DNA of 64,000 nt, from assembly GCA_958009055.1 (NCBI GenBank), contig OY253660.1:1-64000 (forward strand), in the 5' to 3' direction. The notes under the pieces were generated by a model. It ran no database searches and was not told where the DNA came from. It was given only the letters and a program-made list of their open reading frames with translations. The position numbers were made by a program, and so were the translations under genes. Numbering within the stretch: position 1 is the first letter of the stretch; the number at the start of each line of letters is the position of its first letter. Shown here one piece after another: positions 51,573-61,967 of the stretch. The DNA is from Choricystis sp. odSpoLacu1. Taxonomy: Eukaryota; Chlorophyta; Trebouxiophyceae.

Positions 51573-53202
51573 TCACAGCCACCCTTTCTTGGCGCCCGCG
51601 GCCGTCGCGCCCGCGCCCGCCTCCCTCAGCGCCTCCACCAGCCGCTTCTCCTCGCCGCTCACTTTGGAGGGGATGGTGACGCGCACGTGCACGTGGTGGT
51701 CGCCCCGTGCGTTGGCGCCGCCCGCGGCGCCGAGGCGGGGGACGCCCCGCCTCGCCATGACGAGGGTGGTGCCGGGCTGCGTGCCGGGCGGCACCCTCAG
51801 ATCCACCGCGCCGTCCACCGTCTTGACTTGCACGGTGGTGCCCAGGATGGCGTCCACGTAGGAGACGTCGACGTCGGAGTGGATGGTGGTGCCGTCACGG
51901 CGGAGGCCAGGGGCGTCGCGCACGCGCACGAAAACGTACAGGTCGCCCGGGGGGCCGCCCCGCCGCCCCGCGCTGCCTTCGCCACGCACACGCAGGCGGG
52001 ACCCGCCATCCACGCCGGGGGGGACGCGCAGGGAGATGCGTTTGGAGCGGCGCACGCGGCCGTCGCCGCCGCAGCAGGCGCAGGGGGTGGCGGTTTCGCC
52101 TGCACCATCACACGCAGGGCAGGCCATCACCTGCTGAAACGCGCCCAGGGGGGTGCGCACCGCTTGCACCACCTGGCCCGACCCGCCGCACGTGCCGCAG
52201 CGGGAGGGCGTCGTGCCTGCCTTGACACCAGAGCCAGAGCACGTGTCGCAGGCCTCCAGGCGGGACACGTCGACCTCCTTGGAACACCCAAACACGGCCT
52301 CACTAAACTCAATCGTCAAGTCGAACCGTTCATCCGCCCCAGGCTGGGCACGGCGGCCGGCGGCGCCACGCCCACCGCCGCCTCCCATGCCGCCAAAGCC
52401 GGCGCCGCCGCCCCCCATGCCGCCGCCGAAGAATTGTTCGAAAATGTCAAACGGGTTTGTGAAGTCGCCAGGGCCCGCGCCGCCGCCGCCAAACCCGCCG
52501 GCGCCGCCCTTGAGGCCGGCCTCGCCGAAGCGGTCGTAGATGGAGCGTTTTGAGTCGTCGGACAGGACTTCGTAGGCGTTGGAGATGGACTGAAGAGGGT
52601 GGGAAAGAAGGGGTGGGTTGGTTGGTGGGGGTGATGGACTTGGTCCCCCCCCACAAAAAACCCTCTCTCTCTCTCTCTCGCACACACACCTTGAACTTTT
52701 CTTCGGCGCCCGCCTCCTTGTTGACGTCGGGGTGGAACTTGCGGGCGAGTTGGCTGGGGGGTGTGGAGGGGAGGACACACAACGTGAGAGGTTGGGAGAG
52801 AGAAGCAGCGGTGCGCGCTGTTTCCGTCGGGTGTCTCCGCCGCCGTCGCCGTCGCGCCGTTTCCCCCCCCGCATTGCGCCCGCTCTCCCCCCATTCCCAC
52901 CCCCTCCCCCTCACTCACCGGTACGCCTGCTTGATCGTCTTCATGTCCGCGTCCCGGGGCACGCCCAGCGTGTCGTAGTAGTCGCCCGCGGCGTGCGTGA
53001 CGAACAACGCGCCGCGCGCGGGGCGCGTGGGGCGGCGGCCGGCGGCGCCGCCCAGGGCAGAGGCGGCGTTGGTAGCACGACCGGGCACAGACGCAGCAGT
53101 GCGGCGGCCGGCGTCCAGGCGGGCGGCCGCGGCGCGCGGTGGCGCGCGTGCCGAGCTCGGCGGCGGCGCGGGCGCGCGCGTCGGGGGGGCGGTCGTGTGC
53201 AT
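51573..53202 (-). CDS. DNAJ: Type I DnaJ (Hsp40), organelle-targeted
   Basis: Co-chaperone stimulating Hsp70 ATPase. Exons: 53202-52919, 52753-52690, 52589-51573; 454 aa. An Ala/Arg/Pro-rich leader of about 65 residues ([20 protein letters not shown]) suggests plastid or mitochondrial import. The J domain spans all three exons: [38 protein letters not shown] with HPD, and [21 protein letters not shown] Gly/Phe region follows, then four zinc repeats ([32 protein letters not shown]) and the C-terminal substrate domains ([20 protein letters not shown]). Head-to-head with the plastid EF-G gene. Confidence 0.94.
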
Positions 53203-53435
53203 TGGGGGGGAGGAGTGAGCCTGTGTTTGTGTGCTGCTCGTGCGAGGGACGAGAGTGGGCGCACGCGTGCGTCGAACGCCAAGCCAACAAAAAAGACTGC
53301 TGGTTGAGCGAACAGACAGGAAGCCGTCGCTGCTTGCCACGCCGTCTCCTTTTTGTGCGTGTGTTGACGGAACGCACTCTCTCTCCTCCCTTTCCTCCCC
53401 GTCCCAACCGGCACACACCACACCACACGCACACC
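53203..53435. promoter_or_regulatory. Divergent promoter, DnaJ / EF-G
   Basis: 233 bp shared by two genes for organelle protein synthesis and folding. It contains AACGCACTCTCTCTCC at 53371-53386. Confidence 0.5.
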
Positions 53436-56171
53436 ATGCGCACGTCCACCCGCCGTGCGACCGCCCCCACCAGTGTGGCGGGCGCTCGCCGCACCGGCTC
53501 GGCCAAGGTGAGAGGGACGGGACGGGGAAGAGGGAGCGTGGCTTTTTGGTTGGTTGGCGCTGCGGCTGTGTCGGCCAGCGCGCGCTGGCACCCCCGGCGC
53601 CCACCGCCAGTGGTGGAGTGGACTAGAACACATGCAATGCGCGGTGGCGGGCCCCCAATGCACCTGCTTTTTTGGGAGCGTGCGCTGGCAAAAGCAGAGC
53701 AGCGCCGGTGGAGCGTTTTGTTTGCGTCCCGCGCCCCCGGCCTCCCCGCCCCCCCCCCCCCCTCCCCTCTCCACCTCCGACACGCGGCCACGGCCGCGCG
53801 AGACTGGTGTGAAGGCCGAGGCGGCGCGTGGTCGGCCTGGAATGCGGGGGGCAGGGAGGGAGAGCGACGGCGGAGGGGGACGAAACCACACGAGCCGGCG
53901 CGCCGCGTGAGAGCGCGCTCACACCCACACACCCACCCCACCCTCCACCCACCCCAGCTCGCCCGCCCCGCTGGCCGCACCCCGACCCCGGTGACGCCGT
54001 CCACCCCTCCCACCCCCACCCCCACCCGCCGCTCCATCGCCACGGCCGCCGCCCCCGCCGCGTCTGGCGACGGCGGCCGCGTCATGCCGCTGTCCAAGTA
54101 TCGCAACATCGGCATCTGCGCCCACATCGACGCGGGCAAAACCACGTGCACCGAGCGCGTCCTGTTCTACACCGGCAAATCGTACAAGATTGGGGAGGTG
54201 CATGAAGGCGCCGCCACCATGGACTGGATGGAGCAGGAGCAGGAGCGTGGCATCACCATCACGTCGGCCGCCACGACGTGCGAGTGGGACGGCCACCTGA
54301 TCAACATCATCGACACCCCCGGCCACGTCGACTTCACCCTGGAAGTGGAGCGCGCCCTGCGCGTGCTGGACGGCGCGGTGGCCCTGTTCGACTCCGTCGC
54401 AGGCGTCGAGCCTCAATCGGAGACCGTGTGGCGCCAGGCCGACAAGTATGGCGTCCCCCGCATCTGCTTTGTCAACAAGATGGACAGGCTGGGCGCCAAC
54501 TTTTTCCGCACCGTGTCCATGATCAAAGCCAACCTGGGGGCCAACCCGCTCGTCCTCACCCTGCCCATCGGCTCCGAGGACGCGTTCCAGGGCGTGGTCG
54601 ACCTCGTCACCATGCAAGCCATCACGTGGAACGGCGAAGAGCTGGGCGCCAAGTTTGCCACGGGCCCCATCCCCGCCGACCTCGAGGCCCAGGCCGCTGA
54701 ATACCGCGAGATGCTGGTGGAGGCTGCCGTCGACCAGGACGACGCCGCCATGGAGGCGTACCTGGAGGGCGTGGAACCCGAGACGGACGCGCTGAAAGCG
54801 TTGATCCGCAAGGGCACGATCGGCGGCGCGTTTGTGCCGGTGATGTGTGGCTCCGCCTTCAAAAACAAGGGCGTCCAACCCCTGCTGGACGCGGTCGTGT
54901 CCTACCTGCCCTCCCCCGAGGACCTGCCCGACGTGCGCGGCACGGATGTCGACGACGGGGAGAAGGAGATGGGGCGCGCGCCGACGGATGACGCCCCCTT
55001 CTCCGGCCTGGCCTTCAAAATCATGGCCGACCAGTTTGTCGGGTCCCTCACCTTTGTGCGCGTCTACTCGGGCGTGCTGGAGGCCGGCACCTACGTCCTC
55101 AACGCCAACAAGGGCAAGAAGGAGAGGGTGGGGCGGCTGCTGCAGATGCACGCCAACTCGCGCGAGGACGTCAAGACCGCGCGCGCGGGGGACATCATCG
55201 CGATCGGCGGGCTCAAGGATGTGATCACGGGTGAAACCCTGTGCGACGAGAAAGCGCCCATCATTCTGGAGCGCATGGACTTCCCCGACCCCGTCATCAA
55301 GATCGCGATCGAGCCCAAGTCCAAGGGCGACCTGGAGAAGATGGGGACCGGCCTGTCCAAGCTCGCCCAGGAGGACCCGTCGTTCCACTACACGCGCGAC
55401 GAGGAGACCAACCAAACCGTCATCGAGGGCATGGGCGAGCTCCACCTGGACATCATCGTGGACCGCCTGCGCCGCGAGTTCAAGGTGGAGTGCGACGTGG
55501 GCGCGCCCCAGGTCAACTACCGCGAATCCATTTCGCGCCTGGCAGACATTCGCTACGTCCACAAAAAGCAGTCGGGCGGGTCGGGCCAGTTTGCTGATGT
55601 GGCGATCAAGTTTGAGCCCGGGGAACCCGGCTCAGGGTTCACCTTCCGCTCCGACATCAAGGGCGGCGTCGTGCCCAAGGAGTACATCCCGGGCGTCGTC
55701 AAAGGGCTGGAAGAAATGATGTCGTCGGGGTCGCTGGCCGGCTTCCCCGTCGTCGATGTCACTGCCACCCTCTACGATGGCGCCTACCACGATGTCGACT
55801 CCTCCGTGCTGGCCTTCCAGATCGCGGCCCGGGCCGCCTTCCGCGAGGGCATGAAGAAGGGGGGGGCGCGGCTGCTGGAGCCCATCATGAAGGTGGAGGT
55901 GACGACGCCCGAGGAGCACATGGGCGACGTCATCGGCGACCTCAACTCGCGCCGCGGCCTGGTGGCCGAATTCCTGGACAAGCCCGCCAACATCAAGCTG
56001 ATCAAGGCGTCGGTGCCGCTGTCCGAAATGTTCCAGTATGTGTCCACGCTGCGCGGCATGACCAAGGGGCGCGCGCAGTACTCGATGCAGCTGGAAAGGT
56101 ATGAGGTCGTCCCCCCCAACATCCAGGAGAAGATTGTGGCGGCCAGCAGTGGCAGCAAGGTGGCGGCTTGA
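53436..56171 (+). CDS. fusA: Plastid-type elongation factor G
   Basis: Translocase GTPase of organellar ribosomes. Exon 1 (53436-53507) and the first part of exon 2 (53958-56171) encode a Ser/Thr/Arg/Pro-rich transit peptide of about 60 residues ([20 protein letters not shown]). The mature protein begins [21 protein letters not shown] motifs: [31 protein letters not shown] and CGSAFKNKG. Sequence such as [20 protein letters not shown] and [20 protein letters not shown] is of the plant chloroplast form, not the mitochondrial paralog. Domains II-V are complete to the stop; 761 aa. The 450-nt intron is relatively long. This gene is the best evidence that the organism has a plastid. Confidence 0.96.
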   Translation: MRTSTRRATAPTSVAGARRTGSAKVRGTGRGRGSVAFWLVGAAAVSASARWHPRRPPPVVEWTRTHAMRGGGPPMHLLFWERALAKAEQRRWSVLFASRAPGLPAPPPPSPLHLRHAATAARDWCEGRGGAWSAWNAGGREGERRRRGTKPHEPARRVRARSHPHTHPTLHPPQLARPAGRTPTPVTPSTPPTPTPTRRSIATAAAPAASGDGGRVMPLSKYRNIGICAHIDAGKTTCTERVLFYTGKSYKIGEVHEGAATMDWMEQEQERGITITSAATTCEWDGHLINIIDTPGHVDFTLEVERALRVLDGAVALFDSVAGVEPQSETVWRQADKYGVPRICFVNKMDRLGANFFRTVSMIKANLGANPLVLTLPIGSEDAFQGVVDLVTMQAITWNGEELGAKFATGPIPADLEAQAAEYREMLVEAAVDQDDAAMEAYLEGVEPETDALKALIRKGTIGGAFVPVMCGSAFKNKGVQPLLDAVVSYLPSPEDLPDVRGTDVDDGEKEMGRAPTDDAPFSGLAFKIMADQFVGSLTFVRVYSGVLEAGTYVLNANKGKKERVGRLLQMHANSREDVKTARAGDIIAIGGLKDVITGETLCDEKAPIILERMDFPDPVIKIAIEPKSKGDLEKMGTGLSKLAQEDPSFHYTRDEETNQTVIEGMGELHLDIIVDRLRREFKVECDVGAPQVNYRESISRLADIRYVHKKQSGGSGQFADVAIKFEPGEPGSGFTFRSDIKGGVVPKEYIPGVVKGLEEMMSSGSLAGFPVVDVTATLYDGAYHDVDSSVLAFQIAARAAFREGMKKGGARLLEPIMKVEVTTPEEHMGDVIGDLNSRRGLVAEFLDKPANIKLIKASVPLSEMFQYVSTLRGMTKGRAQYSMQLERYEVVPPNIQEKIVAASSGSKVAA

Positions 56172-56199
56172 GGGAAGGGGGGAGGGGGGAGGGGCGTGT

Positions 56200-56200
<1 letters not shown>

Positions 56201-56234
<34 letters not shown>
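56201..56234. repeat. (GT)17 microsatellite
   Basis: GT dinucleotides 29 bp after the EF-G stop codon, in the 151-bp convergent space before AHA1. Confidence 0.95.
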
Positions 56235-56238
<4 letters not shown>

Positions 56239-56322
56239 TGCTTTTTCTTTTCGATCGTGGGCGAGAGACTTTTTACACATACTCTTGTCTCGTCCTCCCA
56301 AAACCCTCTCGGTGCCTCCGTC

Positions 56323-57340
56323 TCACAACCCAACCCCATACCCAAACACCTGCTTCAACCGGCCCAGCACCTGCCCCCTCCACCCCGCCTCCACGGTGTC
56401 GGCCACGCCGCCGTTGCCGTGGCGGTCGAGCGTGGGCACACCCGTGTGAGTGACGGTCGCGACCGTCGTCCCTTCGCAAGGTTCAGCCAGATCAATGGTC
56501 ACGCGGGACAGCGCCCCCTCGGCCCAGTCTTTGAACCTCCAGTCCAGCACGAGGCGGTGTGGGGGGGAGAGTTCGACAAAGGAGGCGTCCACCGCACCTG
56601 CGAACAGGCGATAGGCGCCTCCCACCCTCGGCTCAACTTCCGCGGGCGCCTGGGTGAACGCTATGACGCGGGGGGGGGAGGTGAGAGCGTCGTAGATGTC
56701 GGTCGGGCGAGCGTAAAACTTTTCGACGACGGTCACGGTGGTGGTGGGCGCGTCCGAGGTGCCGGTGGCGAGGGGGGGGGGGCGCAGGTTTTGGCGCGGC
56801 GGGCGCGGCAGGTGCTTTGCTCGCGGCCGGCTTGACTTTCACCCCACCATCCCCCACTCCCGCCTCCCCTTCTGCGTCCGGCCCCCCCGCCGTCAGCTTG
56901 GCGACAAAGGCCAGCACGCGGGGCACCAGCACCGGCTTGGCGGCCGCCGCAAAGGCAGCTGCGGCAGTGCTGTCCCCACCCGGCGGCACGGTCGCCCTGA
57001 ACTCGACGTCGCCGTCCCCCGCGTTCTCGTCAGCCACGTAGGGGAACATCCACCTGCCGTGAGCGCCATCAGACTCGCGCGTCCAGTCGCCGCTGACCTC
57101 CAGCTCAAAACTCGGGATAATCTTCTGCTTTCGATTGTTCAGCACCGCCTCCCCTGTCACCTCCACCGTGGCCCCGGTCGCGTACACGCCCCCAATGTCG
57201 ATGTTGGCCAGGGACGCGCCCAGGGACTGCTGCGCCCAGGGCAACACGTCCTTCTCCTGCCAGTGCCACCCGCCCACGTTGGTGCCGTCGGGGCGGTCGG
57301 CCACGATCCAGCGGGCGTCGCCCTCGCCCAGCTTGGCCAT
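56323..57340 (-). CDS. AHA1: AHA1-type activator of Hsp90 ATPase
   Basis: Co-chaperone that speeds the Hsp90 cycle. No intron. The N-terminal domain (1 to about 150) starts MAKLGEGDARWIVADRPDGT and NVGGWHWQEKDVLPWAQQSL, with EVTGEAVLNNRKQKIIPSFE, all diagnostic. A Pro/Ala/Lys linker contains G11 on the plus strand (56772-56782), where the frame shifts by one. The C-terminal AHSA1 (START-like) domain then reads VVEKFYARPTDIYDALTSPP, GGAYRLFAGAVDASFVELSP, LDWRFKDWAEGALSRVTIDL and GWRGQVLGRLKQVFGYG. Both domains are complete. Cytosolic. Confidence 0.9.
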
Positions 57341-57344
57341 TTGT

Positions 57345-57397
<53 letters not shown>

Positions 57398-57665
57398 TGG
57401 GTGTGGGTGTGGGTGTGGGTGTGTGGGTGTGTGGGTGTGGGAGAGGAGGAGGTGAGGCGGGAGCGGGCGTGGGGGAAAGGCGAGCCGCAGAGAGTGCGAT
57501 TGGAGAGAGTTCCGGAGCTCAGTGTGAATCACTCTCGTTGTTTCCTTTCCTCCAAAAACCTCACACTGCGTCCTCCCCGGGTTTCCGCCCCTCCCCTGCA
57601 CACCCACCCCGCACCGCTGCCACCCAGCCCCCGTTCTGCCGCTCATACACCCGCACCCCCACACG
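57341..57665. promoter_or_regulatory. Divergent region with GT / GGGTGT repeat, AHA1 / small Cys protein
   Basis: 325 bp. 57342-57440 is a GT microsatellite grading into GGGTGT units, touching the AHA1 start codon. CACTCTCGTTG followed by T/C-rich sequence is at 57530-57540. A frame through the repeat is open but not convincing. Confidence 0.5.
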
Positions 57666-58092
57666 ATGGCCACGTACGCGTCCTTCACCACCATCGACGA
57701 AGCCATCACGCATTGGCGTGTTTGACACCATCGAGGCCGCGTCAGCCGACGAGCGGGTGCGGGAGGCGCTGGGGATTTCGATTGCGAAGAGGCCGCGCGC
57801 GCGCTGGATCGGGCTGCGCCTCGACACGCAGTCTGATGGCACCCGCCGGGTCATCGGCGTCTGCCACACCCACCAAGCGCCGCGCGGGTGCCCCGGCCAC
57901 GCCCTCGCCCTGCGCAACCTGGTGGACGCGGCCGTCTGTTGCGGCGGGTGTGGGCCCGCGGTCGCGTCCGACGAGGGCGCGAAACGCGGCAAGGCGGTCG
58001 GGCGCGACCTGCGGAAAGGCCGGCACGTGGTGGGGACGGGGGGTGAGGTGACGGGCTGGTTGTGCATTGCGTGCAAGCTCCGCCCGAGTTGA
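57666..58092 (+). CDS. Small Cys-rich (zinc-ribbon-like) protein with a frame break
   Basis: The frame beginning MATYASFTTIDEAITHWRV meets TGA at 57723. One base off, the frame FDTIEAASADERVREALGIS continues to a stop at 58092. Adding one GT at 57717-57722 (or removing one base) would join the two smoothly. The body has RWIGLRLDTQSDGTRRVIGV, CHTHQAPRGCPGHALALRNL, and two CxxC-like pairs (AVCCGGCG and WLCIACKL) that could bind zinc. About 140 aa. No family recognised. Either an assembly or polymorphic dinucleotide loss, or a young pseudogene. Confidence 0.5.
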
Positions 58093-58278
58093 GTGGGGGT
58101 GGTGGTGGTGGTGGGGGCAGGCGGGGAGTGCGTGCTGTCAGAAAAACGCATTTTTTGAGGAAAAAAGCCACGCCACGACTCAACGACTCTCCCCGCGTCC
58201 TTTGCACCATTGTCACAAAGCTCTACACTCGTATTGTTTCACAGAAACACACACACACACACACACACACACTCAAAG

Positions 58279-59573
58279 TCACGTGCCCCCCCCTCCCTCC
58301 ACCGTCGCCCGCACCGCGTCCGCCGCCGCCCCCTCTCCCGCCGCCCGCAGCCCCACCTCCAGCTCGGCCGCCGCCTCCCCGCCCAGCGCGTACGGCGTGA
58401 AGGCAGGCGATGGGAAGCCGCCTGACCGCACGTCGTCACCGTAGGCGGCCAGGGCGGCCTGGATCGCGGCCCCGGCATCCGCGTACCGTTTGCAAAACTT
58501 GGGCGTCACCTTCCGATAGTGCGGGTGCGCCATCATGCCCAGCAGGTCGTGGTAGACCAGCACCTGGCCCGAGGTGGCGGGACCCGCTCCGATGCCGATG
58601 GTGGGGACGGAGAGGGCGGCCGTGACGGCGGCCGCCACGGCGGAGGGGACGCACTCCAAAACGACGGCCGCACAGCCCGCCGCCTCCAGCGCGCGCGCCT
58701 CCGCCAGCACACGCAGGGCGGAGGCTGGGGACCGGCCCTGGGGGCGGAAGCCGCCCAGCACCGAGATGGCTTGGGGCATCAGGCCCACGTGGCCAAAGAC
58801 GGCCACCCCCGCGTCGACCACCGCGCGCGCGGCCGCGACGCGCGCGGCGCCCCCGCCCTCCAGCTTGACAGCGTCCATGCCGCCCTCCTTGAGGAGACGC
58901 ACCGCGGAGCGGGTGGCTTGGGAGGGACCTTCCTCATAGGAGCCGAAGGGGAGGTCGCCCACGAGGAACGGGCGCCGCGCCCCGCGCGCGGCGGCGCGCG
59001 CGGCCGACACCATGTCATCGAGGGTCACGGGGAGGGTGGTGTCGTGGCCGTGCACGACCATGCCCAGGGAGTCGCCCACGAGCAGGATGTCGATGCCGGC
59101 GGCGTCGACCTGTGGTGGTGGGTGGGTGGGTCGGTGTTCTCGAAGAACAAAAAAAAATGTTTTTCGATTCATTCCGTTTTCCTTTTTGAATCGACTGCGC
59201 CCACGCTCCTGCAAAACACACTCCCCCTCCCTCCACACACTCACGTGCGTGGCAGACGGATAGTCGTACGCCGTCACCATGGTGATCTTCTCCCCGCGCG
59301 CGTACTTGCCGCGCAGCGTGCGCAGGGTGACCCTGTCCGAGGGGGAGGCGGAAGGGCCGCCGTAGACGGCGTCCACGGGCTGGGTGGACGCGGGGCGGGC
59401 TGTGTGGGGGGGAGTGGGAGGGGGGTTGGTTGAGCGGGTCGTGCGGTTGGGGTGTGCATTGCTGGCCGCGCCCTTTCTTCTCTCATCCTCACACCCCTGC
59501 CACCACACTCACACTGGCTCGCCACGCCGGCTCGCCGACAGGCGGCCGCCAGTGCGGCCGCAGCGCGACGCAT
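58279..59573 (-). CDS. panB: Ketopantoate hydroxymethyltransferase (PanB), organelle-targeted
   Basis: First committed enzyme of pantothenate (coenzyme A) synthesis. Exons 59573-59513, 59399-59245, 59109-58279; 348 aa. [20 protein letters not shown] is a mitochondrial-like presequence. Conserved blocks: [20 protein letters not shown] with [28 protein letters not shown] (Mg site), [79 protein letters not shown] and [20 protein letters not shown]. All catalytic regions are present. The first splice site was placed at GTGAGT (59512) because it alone keeps the frame into exon 2. Confidence 0.95.
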
Positions 59574-60247
59574 ATGCAAACCGGGTGTACAGCCGTCGGG
59601 CGTCGGTTGCTCGTCACTAGGAGGGGCCACGCCGCGATGCAGCAGGCTCAAGGATGGCAACTGCCGGGAGTAGCGACAGCGATGGGACCGGCGACAGGGA
59701 GAGGGGGTGGCGCGACGAAACCAGAGAGAAATTGTGTTTTTGCGCCGTCGTCTCTTTTTTTCGCCGTCGAGGCTCCAGACCCACGTTTTTCGAAAACACA
59801 CGCACTGGTTTACACACACACACACACACACACACACTTCACACACACCAGACAAAACTCTCTCAGTTTGTCAAAAAAACACAAGGCAAAAAAAACCGTG
59901 CGGGGGTGAGTCAGGGGAAAAGTTTTTTTTTTAACGTACACTTTTTCTCTTCTTCTCTCTCATCTCGCGTCCCCCACACACCTGGTGCATCGCGGCGCAC
60001 AACCCACAGGTGTGCGAGGTGTGTGTGGGGGGAGGGGAGCGGGTGGGGGAGGAGCGTGGAATCACAAAGCAGCGGGGGGGTGGGAGGGAAGAACGAAAAC
60101 ACTAAGGTGGCTGACGGAAAAAAACACTTTTGCCGGCAGCGGCGTGATGGGGTGGGGGATGGCACGGCAAGGCACAAAAAAAACACAGAACCAAAAAGAC
60201 AAGTTAAGAGTCAGAGGCGGGGGGGTCTTTGTTTGGGGTCACTTTCT
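59574..60247. other. PanB upstream region and DOG1-gene 3' flank
   Basis: 674 bp. (CA)n at 59813-59837, an A-run near 59887-59896, a T-run at 59923-59932, and otherwise unremarkable AT-richer DNA. No gene seen. Confidence 0.5.
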
Positions 60248-61662
60248 TCATGACCCCGTGCGCACGCGCAGCGACCCGCCGCCCGCACGCCCCAGCCCGC
60301 CCGAGGGCGAGCGGGCCATGCCGAAGGAGTCGCTGCCACCGCCACCAGCGGCGGCGGCGGCGGCGGCGTCCAGCGCGCGGCCAAGGGCGAGCGTGTCACC
60401 CGCACAGCTCCAAAATAGGGCCGCCTGGCGCGGGGTCAGCAGGGCGGCCGCCCGCGACATGACGTGGGCGCGCAGGTCGTCCGCATGCGCAAACAGGGAG
60501 GCGACGTCGTCCACGATGGACAGTGCGGCGGCGGGGGGGGGCAGCGGCGCGGCGCGGCGGACGAGGGTGGCGCGGGGCGCGCCACCCCCCCACCCCCCGC
60601 CCCCACCCTCGCTGCTGCACGACGACCGCACGTACGCGGCCACCGCCGCCACCCGGGCCAGGGAGGCGGACCGGTCGGCGAAGGCGGCCGCCAGGGAGGC
60701 TTGCGCGCTGGCAGCCGACGCTTGCAGGTCGGCCAACGCTGCATCCGCCCCCGGCTCCAGCGTCTCGCCCCACACCGCAAACTTGGCGCGGGCGCAGGCC
60801 AGGGAGTCGGAGGGGCGGGTGCCCCCCATCCAGGCCAGGAGGCGGGCGCCCGTGGGGACAAACACGCCCGCCGCGACGGACGCGACGCCGCCCGCGCGCA
60901 GGGCGGCCCGGCGGGCGGCCAGCAGGGTGGCGTGTGTGGCGGCGGCGGCGGTGTTGAGGGCGCTGGGTGAGTGTGGGTGGGTATGAGGGTCAAGAGAAAG
61001 GGGTGAGTCACGCCGCGTGTCGCCTGGCGACAAGGGCCGCGTCGCGCCTTCCTCCTACATGCGTCGTTTTCCTCCCAGCCCTCTCCCTCTCCCTCACCTG
61101 AGCTCCTCGTCCGACGCCCCCCGCTCCAGGGCGGCCTCCAGCGATGCCGCCACCCGCCCAAACTCGCGCTCGTACGCGGTGACGGCGGGGTGGGGGCCGT
61201 GCGCGGGGGGCGAGGGAGGCGTCGGCGCGGCCCGCCGCGCGCGGCGGGCACGCGTGTCGGCGCCCGCGACCGCGTCCAGCAGGGTGTCGTCGGACAGGGA
61301 GCCGTCCTGGTGTGGTGTGTGGGGGAGGGAGGCGTGGTTAGTTGGCAGGAGGGCGGCGGCGGGGGGGTGTCGGAGAGAGGGCAGGCAGTACCGTTGACAA
61401 CAAATCGGGGCTTTCCAATTCCGCCCTCAACCCCCGCGCCCCTCCTCCTCCCCACCCCTCATCTCTCCCCACTCACCCGCAGCCCACTGGGCGCGGTCAA
61501 CGACTCCAGGGACGAGTGGCGGGCCGAGTCGTCGTGGTTGTGAGGGTCGGCGTGGCCGTCGCGCCGCGCCGTGCTGTCGCGGTCCAGCCGCAGCGCGGCC
61601 AGCTTGGGGGGGGGCGGGGGCGGGGTGTCGGTGTGGGTGACACCGGGTGCGGGCGTGGTCAT
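60248..61662 (-). CDS. DOG1-domain protein without a bZIP region
   Basis: Exons 61662-61477, 61306-61098, 60962-60248; 369 aa. The N-terminus is disordered (MTTPAPGVTHTDTPPPPPPK, then LRLDRDSTARRDG). The second exon opens the helical domain (TAYEREFGRVAASLEAALER). Signature blocks of the DOG1/TGA C-terminal domain follow: GARLLAWMGGTRPSDSLACA, LADLQASAASAQASLAAAFA, DDLRAHVMSRAAALLTPRQA and ALFWSCAGDTLALGRAL. In land plants this domain is found in TGA bZIP factors and DOG1, where it can bind heme. No basic-leucine zipper precedes it here. Function is open; family assignment is from motif pattern only. Confidence 0.72.
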
Positions 61663-61967
61663 GTTCGTTTTTCGTGTGTGGTGCGCGCGCGGGGCGGAGA
61701 GAGAGAAAGAGAGAAAAAGGAAGATTTGAGTCGTGGGAAAAGGAGGAGTAAAACGAAAAAGCTTCACGCCTCTTCACTCGCTCTCAAACCCCCAAACCCG
61801 ACACGCACAAGGGCGCGATAATGGTCATGCGATGTGTGTGTGCAAGTGCTGTTGAATAAAAGAAAAAAGCCGAAAAAAAAACACTCGAAAAAAGAAGAGG
61901 CGCGGCGGGTGGGGAGCCCAGCGCTCCACACCCTTTCTCCCCTCCTCTCACCTCCGCAAGGTGGCGT
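61663..61967. other. DOG1-gene upstream region
   Basis: 305 bp with A-rich tracts at 61858-61888 and GAGAGAGAAAGAG near 61697. It also serves as 3' flank of the desaturase gene. Nothing coding. Confidence 0.45.

Noticed and set aside
53919..55562. 547-codon open frame antisense to EF-G
   Set aside because: Shadow frame produced by strong third-position GC; the sense strand is unequivocally EF-G.
4285..56782. Programmed ribosomal frameshifting as the general cause of the breaks
   Set aside because: The breaks sit at plain G/C homopolymers of differing length in unrelated genes, without slippery heptamers; assembly length errors explain them more simply.
57342..57440. Interstitial telomere-like array (GGGTGT units)
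   Set aside because: The unit is GGGTGT grading from a GT microsatellite, not TTAGGG, so it is not telomere-derived.
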